Source: Chitinophaga eiseniae
GTDB lineage: Bacteria; Bacteroidota; Bacteroidia; Chitinophagales; Chitinophagaceae
Assembly (NCBI RefSeq): GCF_012641265.1
Contig: NZ_JABAHZ010000002.1
Location: 1,426,001-1,490,000 of the forward strand
DNA length: 64,000 bases
Direction of reading: 5' to 3'
Below, piece by piece: positions 27,873 through 36,477 of this stretch (positions are counted from its first letter, which is position 1; every line of letters begins with the position of its first letter). A program made the position numbers and the translations under genes. The notes below the pieces were generated by a model. That model searched no databases and was not told the DNA's origin. It was given only the letters and a program-made list of their open reading frames with translations.

Positions 27873-29101
27873 GGATATAGTGTTTCTTTAACTATTCGTT
27901 CAATATCTTTAAAGCGTTGTTCAACATTTTCCTTTTGTGCAGTGCCTTGGGTAATTGAACGCCAGAATTTCCCATCAGCCTCATTCTGCAGTTTTATTAG
28001 CTTGTCTTTAAAAATTTCCTTTCTTTGAATTAATAAGGATGCTTCCGATATTGAAACTTTGGCCAAACTTACACTTAATACCTCAAATAGGGCTTTATTT
28101 ATCGGCTTTCTATCATCATCTTTGTTTAATCTTTTTCGAAAGGCATCATTACCAAATATACTGTAGGCAGTATTCATTGCCCGCGCAAAATCTTCCTTAA
28201 CCTTTAAAATATCATCATTGGATAAACTCTTCGACTTAGCCATTCCACTATTTAAGAATGTGTCTAAATCTGGTTGATATGACTTGTAATCTATCAGGTA
28301 AAAAGCAAGGAAACGAGTAGCGAAATCCCGATCTTCCATTCTGTCAGACTTTATTCGTTTGTCTGTCGCAAAAGCAAATGCAAGCCCCTCTTCAGTGGCT
28401 CTTAGTATCGTCATTGTGTCATCATGATTCTTACGCTGTTTATAGCCGCCATCCGGCATTTTTACGTCTTGCCATCTTACCAGGTCCGCGACCAGTTCAG
28501 CAGGTCTTCCTTGATTTATTGCATGCCTTATTTCCTGTGGAGTGAGTACTAACCCTCCCTGGTTAATTCTTTTGAAAATGTTGTATTTTACCTGATGTGG
28601 TGTACCCTTCTCTATTAAATAAACTGTTATAGGGAACGTTCTTATACGTCGTTGTAAAGTCAGAGGTAATTCATCATATTTACAACTATTAAACTCCTTT
28701 AAAAATTCTAAATCTATAAGCTCAAACTTCTTCTCAAGAACAAACTCTTTTACAGTGCTAATACGCTGCAGACCATCAACAACCTCTAAATCATTCTCTT
28801 CTTTCTCATAAAAATAAAATGATGGAATAGGCAATTTTAGTAAAAGTGATTCTATAAATCTGCTTTTCTTCTTAGTATCCCATAACCCTGGCAGCCTTTG
28901 GAATTCGGTATCTAGGTCAATAATGTTTTCTAAGATGTCATCCAATATTTGCCCAATGGTAAAAGGTCTCGAATTTACTTTTATTGTATTAGGGTCAAAG
29001 GGAACTTTAATAGTCACTTCATCATTGCCTATTTCCTGCTCAACTTCATTACTTCCATTCTCAAATCGATTACTACTAAATAAATCATCTGCTTGAGCCA
29101 T
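27869..29101 (-). CDS. DUF262 (GmrS/ParB-like) protein
   Basis: A 410-residue protein. The N-terminal DUF262 domain is clear: FTIGQILDDI near 47, LDTEFQRLPGLWD at 63-75, FIESLLLKLPIPSFYFYE, then VVDGLQRISTVKEF with the family motif as DGLQR (109-113; the usual form is DGQQR). DUF262 folds are ParB-like nucleotide-handling domains, found in GmrSD type IV restriction enzymes and several defence proteins. The helical C terminus lacks the DUF1524 HNH nuclease of GmrD, so any nuclease activity must come from elsewhere. It is the first gene of the operon, overlapping the ATPase start by 4 bp. Confidence 0.9.
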   Translation of the reverse strand: MAQADDLFSSNRFENGSNEVEQEIGNDEVTIKVPFDPNTIKVNSRPFTIGQILDDILENIIDLDTEFQRLPGLWDTKKKSRFIESLLLKLPIPSFYFYEKEENDLEVVDGLQRISTVKEFVLEKKFELIDLEFLKEFNSCKYDELPLTLQRRIRTFPITVYLIEKGTPHQVKYNIFKRINQGGLVLTPQEIRHAINQGRPAELVADLVRWQDVKMPDGGYKQRKNHDDTMTILRATEEGLAFAFATDKRIKSDRMEDRDFATRFLAFYLIDYKSYQPDLDTFLNSGMAKSKSLSNDDILKVKEDFARAMNTAYSIFGNDAFRKRLNKDDDRKPINKALFEVLSVSLAKVSISEASLLIQRKEIFKDKLIKLQNEADGKFWRSITQGTAQKENVEQRFKDIERIVKETLYP

Positions 29102-29550
29102 ATATAATCTTTTAAATAGACTAGTTCTAATAAAATAAGTGCAACGAAAATTTAATATTCAATACAAATCTAGGATTTTCTGAAAAAAGGTATTCCAGGA
29201 TATCCCAACTCTGTGTGGTAAAGCGCTTCAAAACCAGTTAATCGAATATACATTTAAAACCATACTATATCTAATTTAATAAAAGGCATGAAAATCATTT
29301 ATTTAAGTAGGTTATACTAAGTTATTGCGCATGAAATATTTGAAGGAAGATGAAGAGGTTTTACTGACATGGAATGTTACTGATCCATAGACGTCTTCTG
29401 TGAGAGATTGGATTGAGGATCTGTGCAAAGGCAGGTGTTACAAATTAACCAGCGACGTAATAAATTGTCCCCAAAGCGCATTTTCAATGAGCATAAATAT
29501 GATATCAATTTATAAATCGATATCGTTATGATTAATACATTTAAACAGTA
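29102..29550. other. AT-rich intergenic region upstream of the DUF262 operon
   Basis: This region is about 450 bp long and has no supportable gene. A 19-codon frame at 29331-29390 is the only start-stop unit worth noting and is probably noise or a remnant. The operon promoter should lie near 29110-29200. No integrase, transposase or inverted-repeat element is visible. Confidence 0.5.
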
Positions 29551-29573
29551 AAGCCCGCGACTAGCGCGAGCTT
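29551..29573 (-). terminator. Terminator of the tRNA-Lys gene
   Basis: AAGC-C-CGCG (29551-29559) pairs with CGCG-A-GCTT (29565-29573), placed 13 bp beyond the tRNA 3' end on the minus strand. Confidence 0.6.
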
Positions 29574-29585
29574 CATTGTTTCCTG

Positions 29586-29659
29586 TGACCCCCCTGGGGC
29601 TCGAACCCAGGACCTACTGATTAAGAGTCAGTAGCTCTAACCAACTGAGCTAGGGAGTC
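29586..29659 (-). tRNA. tRNA-Lys (CTT anticodon)
   Basis: The minus strand folds as a complete cloverleaf of 74 nt: acceptor GACTCCC/GGGGGTC, D-arm GCTC/GAGC, anticodon stem ACTGA/TCAGT with loop CTCTTAA, and T-arm CTGGG/CCCAG with TTCGAGC loop. The anticodon is CTT, reading AAG lysine codons. CCA is not encoded. Its 3' end faces the AT-rich DUF262/ATPase operon, the side on which integrating elements usually sit, but no duplicated tRNA end was found. Confidence 0.95.
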
Positions 29660-29821
29660 AGCTTTCCCGTTCTTTTGTTAAAAACGAGAGTGCAAATTTA
29701 ACGCATCTTTTCTGAATATTCATGTACTTAATTTAATTAAATTTGGTAAAAAGGCTGAAATGTGGATAAATACCCATTATGTTGATAATCTAACCGTTAG
29801 CTCATTATAAAATTATTTTTC

Positions 29822-31000
29822 ATGCAGGAAGCGTACATAGTAGCCGGATACCGCACCGCGGTGGGCAAATCTAAAAGAGGGGGTTTTCGTTTTTACAGAC
29901 CGGATGATCTGGCGGTTGACGTAATTACCGGGTTGCTGAAATCCTTGCCACAACTGGATCCCAAGCGGGTCGACGACCTGATTGTAGGTAATGCGGTACC
30001 GGAAGCGGAGCAGGGATTGCAGATCGGGCGCATGATTTCAGTAAGAGCGTTAGGCATTGATGTGCCAGGCATGACAGTGAATCGCTATTGTGCTTCCGGC
30101 CTGGAAACAATCGCAATTGCTACCGCTAAAATACAGTCCGGTATGGCCGATTGTATCATTGCCGGCGGCACAGAGAGTATGAGCCTGGTGCCCGTAGCCG
30201 GTTGGAAAACTGTACCTAACTATACCGTGGCCAGTACTAACCCTGATTATTATATTGGCATGGGACTCACCGCTGAAGCAGTGGCTTCTGAGTTTAAAGT
30301 AAGCCGCCAGGACCAGGATGAGTTCTCATTTAAATCACATCAGAAAGCATTAAACGCTATTCAGAACGGCTATTTCAAGCCAGGAATTTTACCTATTGCT
30401 GTAGAAGAAGTATATGTGGATGAGAAAGGAAAAAAACAAAAACGCACTTATACAGTAGATACCGATGAAGGCCCTCGCGCCGATACTTCTATGGATGCAC
30501 TGGGTAAGTTGAAGCCCGTATTTGCTGCCGGAGGCTCTGTTACCGCTGGTAACTCGTCGCAAACGTCCGACGGCGCTGCCTTCGTAGTGGTGATGAGCGA
30601 ACGCATGGTCAACGAGTTGGGATTAAAGCCTATTGGCCGTTTGGTAGGATGTGTGTCTGCCGGCGTACACCCACGTATTATGGGCATCGGCCCTGTGGCT
30701 GCTATTCCTAAGGTATTGCAGCGTACAGGAAAAACTTTACAGGATATCGACCTGGTAGAACTCAACGAGGCATTCGCTTCTCAGTCTATCGCCGTTATCC
30801 GGGAACTGGGCCTCAATCCCGACATCGTGAATATCAATGGAGGCGCTATTGCACTGGGGCATCCCCTGGGTTGTACCGGCGCTAAACTCACGGTACAGCT
30901 GCTCGGCGACCTGAAGCGACTGAATAAAAAATACGGTATTGTGACTGCCTGCGTAGGCGGTGGACAAGGCATTGCCGGTATCATCGAAAATATTAGCTAA
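29822..31000 (+). CDS. Acetyl-CoA C-acyltransferase (thiolase)
   Basis: A 392-residue thiolase, full length for the family. It cleaves 3-ketoacyl-CoA with CoA, or condenses acetyl-CoA units in the reverse direction. The acylated nucleophile is C90 in [12 protein letters not shown]347 in [16 protein letters not shown] and C377 in CVGGGQG complete the active site. The sequence is closest in style to FadA-type degradative thiolases. No hydratase/dehydrogenase partner (fadB/fadJ) is adjacent in the window; the neighbours are a tRNA upstream and a terminator downstream, so it is a single-gene unit. Confidence 0.93.
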   Translation: MQEAYIVAGYRTAVGKSKRGGFRFYRPDDLAVDVITGLLKSLPQLDPKRVDDLIVGNAVPEAEQGLQIGRMISVRALGIDVPGMTVNRYCASGLETIAIATAKIQSGMADCIIAGGTESMSLVPVAGWKTVPNYTVASTNPDYYIGMGLTAEAVASEFKVSRQDQDEFSFKSHQKALNAIQNGYFKPGILPIAVEEVYVDEKGKKQKRTYTVDTDEGPRADTSMDALGKLKPVFAAGGSVTAGNSSQTSDGAAFVVVMSERMVNELGLKPIGRLVGCVSAGVHPRIMGIGPVAAIPKVLQRTGKTLQDIDLVELNEAFASQSIAVIRELGLNPDIVNINGGAIALGHPLGCTGAKLTVQLLGDLKRLNKKYGIVTACVGGGQGIAGIIENIS

Positions 31001-31031
31001 TTATAAAGGTCAACCTGGCGTTAAAAAGTAT

Positions 31032-31060
31032 GGGGCTGTGAAAACAGCCCCTTTCTTTTT
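31032..31060 (+). terminator. Terminator of the thiolase gene
   Basis: A perfect 8-bp stem GGGGCTGT/ACAGCCCC (31032-31039, 31044-31051) with a GAAA tetraloop is followed by TTTCTTTTT. Confidence 0.92.
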
Positions 31061-31433
31061 CAACCAAAATCTGAACCAATGGTGGTCAGAAAAATTTTAA
31101 AACAAAAACCAAATTTTTTTGAAAACTGAGGGAAACTGTTTTTCCTCCGGGCAGGACGCTTGCTTCACACTTACATAACGAGGCCTCTAAACTACAAAAT
31201 CTCTTATTATTTCAACTAAATATTTATATCAGTGGTAAATAGATATTGCAAAAACGATTTTATTTATCAAGCCCGCCTGGCCTGACTCGCACCTGGTTTG
31301 CCTTTCTTCTTATGTATTTTATTATATTGTAATATTATTTAAATAAACAATATATAAATAGCCGGTATATTAAGCTGCCTATACCCATAGATCCATAAAA
31401 AATCAATAGCTTTATCTTTTCAAATAATTAATT
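31061..31433. other. AT-rich intergenic region
   Basis: These 373 bp hold no gene. The right half is very AT-rich (many TTTA/TAAATA runs) and presumably contains the promoter of the lipoprotein gene at 31434. I see no clear repeat or RNA fold. Confidence 0.5.
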
Positions 31434-31886
31434 GTGCAAAGATCCTTACTACTGATACCTATTTTCTTATTCGCCTGCCGGCAAATAGCTACCAAGGAAG
31501 AGGCCACTACTGGTCAACAACCGGCAACTACTGCCCAAACAACACCCAAACCGGTGGCTTTTAAACTGATAAGCGGAAACACCAACAGCGATACCGCGGT
31601 ATTTGAACAGGCTGGCATCACCGCCGGGATTACCAATACAGGCAACGGGATGCAAACCATACATATTACACAACAAGGAAAACGACTCATCAACTATATG
31701 CGGGCCATCGACTCCGCTACTACAGCGTTGCCAACACCCATGCTCGTTATAACGGGAACGGATACCCTGGTCACCTTTAATATGCAACAAGACAATAGCT
31801 TCTCTTTCAAAATAAAAAATAACAGGGGAGTCTATATGAAATCAACTCACCAGGCCGACAGCATAAAAAAAGCCCCCCGCTTTTAG
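31434..31886 (+). CDS. Small predicted lipoprotein
   Basis: A 150-residue protein from a GTG start with a signal ending LFAC, so Cys15 is probably lipidated. The next 30 residues are a Thr/Gln/Ala-rich linker, then about 100 residues of beta-rich sequence (FKLISGNTNSDTAVFEQAGI, MQTIHITQQGKRL). I do not recognise a family. Its last codons lie in the stem of a terminator shared with the convergent TonB receptor gene. The context gives no function. Confidence 0.65.
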   Translation: MQRSLLLIPIFLFACRQIATKEEATTGQQPATTAQTTPKPVAFKLISGNTNSDTAVFEQAGITAGITNTGNGMQTIHITQQGKRLINYMRAIDSATTALPTPMLVITGTDTLVTFNMQQDNSFSFKIKNNRGVYMKSTHQADSIKKAPRF

Positions 31887-31897
31887 CGGGGAGCTTT
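31869..31897. terminator. Bidirectional terminator overlapping the lipoprotein stop
   Basis: AAAGC-C-CCCCGCT pairs with AGCGGGG-A-GCTTT around a 3-nt loop; the lipoprotein stop TAG (31884-31886) falls in the loop and right arm. A-runs on the left and T-rich sequence on the right let it work for both convergent genes. Confidence 0.75.
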
Positions 31898-31909
31898 CTA
31901 AAAAACAGC

Positions 31910-34360
31910 TTATTTAAAATTGATTGGGATAGCCAGCTTCACACTGTAATTCCTCCCTACATTAAATACCCCCGCTCTACCGGTAACTTCATTTACAGGT
32001 GCATATTTCAACCTGCTCAAATGGCTCTGGTAGGCCACATCCGTAATGTTGTTCACCGCAAAGTGAAGGGAGAATAATGTTCTATTTTTCTTATTCACAA
32101 AATCAGATCCCAAACCAGCATTAAACAACGTATAACCTGAAGTGGGCGTTTCTGTTGCATAAGCGGTAAACACATCGTTCTGTGCAAAATTCAAATCCAT
32201 CTGTACACCTACATAAGCGTTCTGCAACGGACTCTTACCTACTTTCTTAAACTTGCCCTTTAACTCAGATAACCAACGCGCCGGTGGAATATTGGGCAGA
32301 TATTTCGTAGAGTCGGTGCTGTTAGCGGTAGTAGCCCGCACATAAGAAAACGTATTTTCAAAATGCAGCCAGTCAATCGGATGCGGATGTATGTCCAGCA
32401 TAATTTCACCGCCATACAGGTTGGCATTGGTTTGCTGGTATTGGAACGCCGCAAAGCCCTCCTCGTTATCATGCACCGGGATAGAATCGGTACCCGCCGC
32501 ATTAAACAGTTTACGGGAGAAAATAAAGTTATTGATATGATTATAAAATACGCTCGCCGTTAAAGACAAATGCTGGGTATTGAAATCGATGCCCGCATCC
32601 ACCTGCGTGCTTACCTCCGGTTTCAGCTGCTGATTGCCATATTCGTATTTGATAGTGCCCTCATGTACGCCATTAGCCGACAACTCCGCAATATTCGGCG
32701 CCCGGAAACCACGTGCTGCATTCAGTTTCAACACCACGCGATCGCTGGCTTCATAACTCAGCCCCACACTACCAGACACATTGGAGAAATTACGATTGAA
32801 TGCATCAAATTTACTATCTCCACTGGAAGCCGGTTTGCCGTCTGTTCCCAGGAACAGGGCTTTGGCGTTAATGGAGCGGTTATCAAACCGTAGCCCGCCA
32901 CTCAGCGTCAGTTTGTTGAATGTTTTGCTGGTAACAGCAAACGCACCAATGTCAAACAGGTCGTACGCCGGTATCAGGAACTCTTCTCCTTTGTTCTTGT
33001 TGGTTTGCTGCATACCATTTACTCCTACTGTGGTTTGCCACCCGTTCATCTCCGGTAGATAATACTTAGCGCCATAGTTGAAGGTTTGCAGGTACAGGTA
33101 AAGGCCCGGCGTATTCGGTTGCAGTATATCGCCATATTCGCGGCGCTGGTTCAGCTGGTAACCCAATGTCAGCCCCAAACGGCCACCATTATTAAGATAC
33201 AGGTTGTTGTCCCATACTATTTTCTGGTGGTTGATTTGCTGCTTGGGCACTGTCATACTATACGACCGGTGATCGTTGTCCGTAACAGGTCCTTCTTCGG
33301 CGGAACCGTTAATATTTACAGGTTTCACAAAACTACCGGTGCTGTCGCGATCTCCCTCTACCAGCCCCAGGTGCTGATTGAAGGAAGAAAAAGTCAGATG
33401 GGAGTATCCCCACTGCTTATTAATTCCCAGCGTAGCGCCATAGTTGGTATTGTTGAAGCGGGAGTTGAATACATACCCGTCATATTTATTCTGGTAGTCG
33501 TGCGCCTGCTTTTGCGTAATATAAGCGCCCCAGCTAATGCCGTTGTTATTACCGGCTATATCGGCGTGGTAGGCCATCAGGCCATTGTTGGTCTGATAGT
33601 TGGCTTCCAGGTTGCCTCTTATCTGCCCTAATGGTAACGGCGCCGGGGGAACGATGTTGACGACCCCTGCCAACGCATCTGAGCCATATACCAGCGAAGC
33701 AGGACCTTTCAACACTTCTATCCGGCTCACATTGTAATCATCAATCTCAATTCCATGCTCATCGCCCCATTGCTGGCCCTCCTGGCGGATACCATCGCCC
33801 ACTACTACCACCCGGTTGTAACCTAACCCACGAATAAAAGGTTTGGATATAGCCGGACCGGTAGACAATTGCGTTACCCCAGGTACCTTAGCAATGGCAT
33901 CAATAATATTGGTGGAGATGTTGTCATCGAGGTAGTCCCGGCGGATCACACTGATAGGCGTAGGTGTTTTCTTCGCTGAAGTAGCAAGGTTGGCCCCTGT
34001 GACCACAATCTCATTCTTTTCTATCAAGGTTTCTGTCAGCACAAAATCTTTGTTGGTAGCGCCGGAAATGGCCACCAGTTCTGTATAAGCGGCATAGCCG
34101 ACGTAATGTACATCCACTACATATTTTCCTTTAGGAAGATTTTTGATCACATAATTACCCTGGGCATCCGCAGCCGCACCCACACGCAGGTCGGGCAGGT
34201 AAACAGTGGCTCCCGGCAAGGGCGTATGGGTTAACTTATCCACCACTTTACCGGCTAAAGAATTAGAATATCCTTCTTCAGGGTTTACACCGGCATAGGC
34301 AGCTGGCAACGCCAGCACTATACCCAGGAGTCCGAGTATAAATACACGCAAATAATGCAT
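31910..34360 (-). CDS. TonB-dependent outer membrane receptor, probable metal uptake
   Basis: An 816-residue receptor, not of the SusC type. Parts: signal peptide ending near AAYA; a carboxypeptidase-regulatory-like domain (LAGKVVDKLTHTPLPGATVYLP); a plug with FIRGLGYNRVVVVGDGIRQE, then QQWGDEHGIEID and ISRIEVLKGPASLVYGSDALAGVVNI; and a 22-strand-type barrel ending NVGRNYSVKLAIPINF. The DGIRQ-x-QQWGDEHG plug motif resembles ZnuD/heavy-metal and hemin-type receptors rather than carbohydrate ones. The gene upstream encodes a small His-rich protein, which supports a metal substrate such as zinc. An 11-bp tandem repeat array lies 80-125 bp upstream. Confidence 0.85.
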   Translation of the reverse strand: MHYLRVFILGLLGIVLALPAAYAGVNPEEGYSNSLAGKVVDKLTHTPLPGATVYLPDLRVGAAADAQGNYVIKNLPKGKYVVDVHYVGYAAYTELVAISGATNKDFVLTETLIEKNEIVVTGANLATSAKKTPTPISVIRRDYLDDNISTNIIDAIAKVPGVTQLSTGPAISKPFIRGLGYNRVVVVGDGIRQEGQQWGDEHGIEIDDYNVSRIEVLKGPASLVYGSDALAGVVNIVPPAPLPLGQIRGNLEANYQTNNGLMAYHADIAGNNNGISWGAYITQKQAHDYQNKYDGYVFNSRFNNTNYGATLGINKQWGYSHLTFSSFNQHLGLVEGDRDSTGSFVKPVNINGSAEEGPVTDNDHRSYSMTVPKQQINHQKIVWDNNLYLNNGGRLGLTLGYQLNQRREYGDILQPNTPGLYLYLQTFNYGAKYYLPEMNGWQTTVGVNGMQQTNKNKGEEFLIPAYDLFDIGAFAVTSKTFNKLTLSGGLRFDNRSINAKALFLGTDGKPASSGDSKFDAFNRNFSNVSGSVGLSYEASDRVVLKLNAARGFRAPNIAELSANGVHEGTIKYEYGNQQLKPEVSTQVDAGIDFNTQHLSLTASVFYNHINNFIFSRKLFNAAGTDSIPVHDNEEGFAAFQYQQTNANLYGGEIMLDIHPHPIDWLHFENTFSYVRATTANSTDSTKYLPNIPPARWLSELKGKFKKVGKSPLQNAYVGVQMDLNFAQNDVFTAYATETPTSGYTLFNAGLGSDFVNKKNRTLFSLHFAVNNITDVAYQSHLSRLKYAPVNEVTGRAGVFNVGRNYSVKLAIPINFK

Positions 34361-34441
34361 AGTTGAAAAATATAGAGCTGATTGCTAATAAGAAATAACT
34401 AACGCAGCACAATGGTGCACGTTATCATGACATTTATGCTG

Positions 34442-34485
34442 TTTAAAGCATGCCTAAAGTGTGTTTAAAGCATGTTTAAAGCATA
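34442..34485. repeat. Four tandem 11-bp repeats upstream of the TonB receptor
   Basis: Units of TTTAAAGCATG lie end to end: 34442-34452, a degenerate CCTAAAGTGTG 34453-34463, 34464-34474, and TTTAAAGCATA 34475-34485. The 11-bp period is about one helical turn. The last unit contains the stop codon of the His-rich gene. A regulator-binding array for the TonB gene is a reasonable guess. Confidence 0.7.
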
Positions 34486-34835
34486 GCAACGGCCGGAGGC
34501 GCCCTGGGAGTGAGATTGTAATAGGTAGCATGCGTGGTTTCCGGTATTGAAAGCGGGTAAAAAATCCAGTTTACCTGCCACACCGGCGCTATATAATAAG
34601 TAACAAACGGCTCGTACGGTTCTATACCTATCTGCAGAAAATCACAGTGACGGTGCTGCTCCGAAATGGTAAGCCCGTCATGCTGATGTACAGCGTCTAC
34701 CGTGTCGTGGTGACCGGTAAATTCATGTATAAACTCCCGGGGGATAGTATTTAAAGTAAATACTCCCAGGAGAAGGATCGCTAGTATTTTATGTAGATAG
34801 CGCTTGTACACGAAGGCAAAGGTAGCAAAAACCAT
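34476..34835 (-). CDS. His-rich small membrane-anchored protein beside the TonB receptor
   Basis: A 119-residue protein with an N-terminal hydrophobic segment (ILAILLLGVFTLNTI) and a mature region carrying a histidine cluster between residues 37 and 64 (HEFTGHHDTVDAVHQHDGL, then EQHRHC). It ends in a proline-rich RAPPAVAM tail. No named family is recognised, but small His-rich exported proteins next to TonB receptors are common in Bacteroidota metal-uptake loci, so a metal-binding role is likely. The palindrome TGCAAC-N3-GTTGCA lies just before its ATG. Confidence 0.7.
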   Translation of the reverse strand: MVFATFAFVYKRYLHKILAILLLGVFTLNTIPREFIHEFTGHHDTVDAVHQHDGLTISEQHRHCDFLQIGIEPYEPFVTYYIAPVWQVNWIFYPLSIPETTHATYYNLTPRAPPAVAML

Positions 34836-34840
34836 TTATT

Positions 34841-34855
34841 TGCAACGCTGTTGCA
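34841..34855. promoter_or_regulatory. Palindromic operator candidate before the His-rich gene
   Basis: TGCAAC (34841-34846), GCT, GTTGCA (34850-34855) is a perfect 6-3-6 palindrome starting 5 bp before the His-rich gene's start codon on the minus strand. Dyads of this size suit Fur/Zur-type or other dimeric metalloregulators. The regulator is not in the window. Confidence 0.4.
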
Positions 34856-34878
34856 CGATTATTAATCTAATTATAAGG

Positions 34879-36459
34879 TCAGTTTACCTTCAGCATAGGC
34901 CGTACCTGCTGTACAGGGCCGTTTTGGAACCGGGCATAATAAATGCCGCTGGGCAGGGACTGGGCATCAAAAGTAAACGTGTAAGTACCCGGTGTATGCA
35001 CTTTATTCACAGGTACACTGATCAGCCGGCCTGTAGTATCAAATACCTGGATCATAGTGTTGCCACTGCCGGTGATATAGGTAATGGTGGTAAAATTATT
35101 AAAAGGGTTGGGTGAATTGGTGATCAGCTTCTTATCGGTATTCAGATCTGGTAAGCCGGTAATGGTACCACAGGCTACCCCGCTGATCAGTGGCAGGCGC
35201 TGGTAATCCTTTTGCAGGATGTTCTGCAAGGTGGTTTGATCCACGCAGAACCACTGCTCCAGGATAGAGGCGTAGATAGACCTGAAGTCATACTGCATGG
35301 GGATATTGTCAATCACCGTAGTGGTATCTGGTAAAGCCGGCGAATTACCCAGCACGCCCTGGTTAACATAATCTCCGAAAATAATCATAGGCGCAGCAGC
35401 ACCGTGATCGGTACCCATACTGTAGTTGGATTTAATACGGCGTCCAAATTCAGAAAAGGTCATGCCCACTACGCGGCGGGAAGCATGCAGGCCTTTCAGG
35501 TCGTCCATAAAGGCTTTAATGGCATCCGACAAGCCGCCCAACAGGTTCGCATGGCCTCCCTTGCTGGTATCGCCGCCTTCTGTTTGGTTGGCATGGGTGT
35601 CAAAGCCGCCAATGCTCACCATATACAGCCTGGTTTTCAGTCCGCCGGCAATCAGCCGGGCAACGATCTTCAGCTGTTCTGCCAGGCCATTATTGGCCGG
35701 ATAAGCGCCCTGGGTGGTCACTTTCTTGGCTGCAGCCAGAATTGATTGCTCATAGCTGTTGGTTTGCTTCGCAATCAGGCGGATATATTGCAATTCCTTT
35801 CCCCACTTGGTATTGGGAACGGGATCTGTGACACCGTCTATCAGGTTGTAGAAGTCGGTAGCACTGGTAATGGCAATACCCATACTGGCGCCGGCGCCCT
35901 GGAAAGCGGGCGACACGATAGAACCAATTTGTATGGCCAGCGGATCGGGGTTATCTGCGTTGGGATAACCATCCGGGAAACCAGGATACTGTGTATCGAG
36001 ATAGCGGCCACCCCAGCCGGTAGTCAATATCTCATTGGAATCGGAACCGGTTAACCATATATCAGTAGCACGGAAATGGGAATAGTTGGGAGAAGGATAA
36101 CCCACACTTTGCACAATGCTTACCTTTCCTTCATTGTACAGTTGTTGAATGCCGGTCATTGCCGGGTGCAGGCCGGATTTCAGGTAACTGTCCAGGCGAA
36201 GCACCTTACCTTCCTGGATGGCGATATTAGTACGCGCCGCCTGGTATTTGCCATACACGTCGAGCGGAATGACCATATTCAAACCATCGTTGCCACCGGT
36301 CATCTGGATCATTACCAGTACGTGATCGTTATCTTTTGCACCTGTACTCAATGCGGTGAGCATAGGAGATGAGGCAAAGGCTTTAATGGAAAAACCATTG
36401 ATCAGGGTAGGCAGGATAGCAGCTGGCGCTGTATATTTGAGGAAGTCTCTTCTTTTCAT
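34879..36459 (-). CDS. DUF1501 exported protein with type IX sorting domain
   Basis: A 526-residue protein. The start has a Tat-like signal, KRRDFLKYTAPAAILPTL. The DUF1501 domain (sulfatase/alkaline-phosphatase-like fold, function unproven) runs to about residue 430, with VLVMIQMTGGNDGLNMVIP near 50, VSIGGFDTHANQ, MTFSEFGRRI and TDHGAAAPMIIFG. The last 85 residues are a type IX secretion C-terminal sorting domain (ITNSPNPFNNFTTITY, then VFDTTGRLI and LPSGIYYARF). It lies 18 bp after the DUF1800 gene; the two families occur together in many Bacteroidota and Planctomycetes. Confidence 0.92.
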   Translation of the reverse strand: MKRRDFLKYTAPAAILPTLINGFSIKAFASSPMLTALSTGAKDNDHVLVMIQMTGGNDGLNMVIPLDVYGKYQAARTNIAIQEGKVLRLDSYLKSGLHPAMTGIQQLYNEGKVSIVQSVGYPSPNYSHFRATDIWLTGSDSNEILTTGWGGRYLDTQYPGFPDGYPNADNPDPLAIQIGSIVSPAFQGAGASMGIAITSATDFYNLIDGVTDPVPNTKWGKELQYIRLIAKQTNSYEQSILAAAKKVTTQGAYPANNGLAEQLKIVARLIAGGLKTRLYMVSIGGFDTHANQTEGGDTSKGGHANLLGGLSDAIKAFMDDLKGLHASRRVVGMTFSEFGRRIKSNYSMGTDHGAAAPMIIFGDYVNQGVLGNSPALPDTTTVIDNIPMQYDFRSIYASILEQWFCVDQTTLQNILQKDYQRLPLISGVACGTITGLPDLNTDKKLITNSPNPFNNFTTITYITGSGNTMIQVFDTTGRLISVPVNKVHTPGTYTFTFDAQSLPSGIYYARFQNGPVQQVRPMLKVN

Positions 36460-36477
36460 AAAAAGGTTTTTCAGCTA

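Noticed and set aside
27869-29101. GmrSD-type restriction enzyme
   Set aside because: Only DUF262 is present; the HNH/DUF1524 half is absent and the operon partners differ.
29586-29659. tRNA-Lys as an integration site with a duplicated 3' end
   Set aside because: I looked for a second copy of its T-arm/acceptor sequence at the far end of the AT-rich block and saw none; no integrase is present.
31910-34360. Another SusC receptor
   Set aside because: It lacks the SusC-type plug hallmark and length, and no SusD gene is adjacent.
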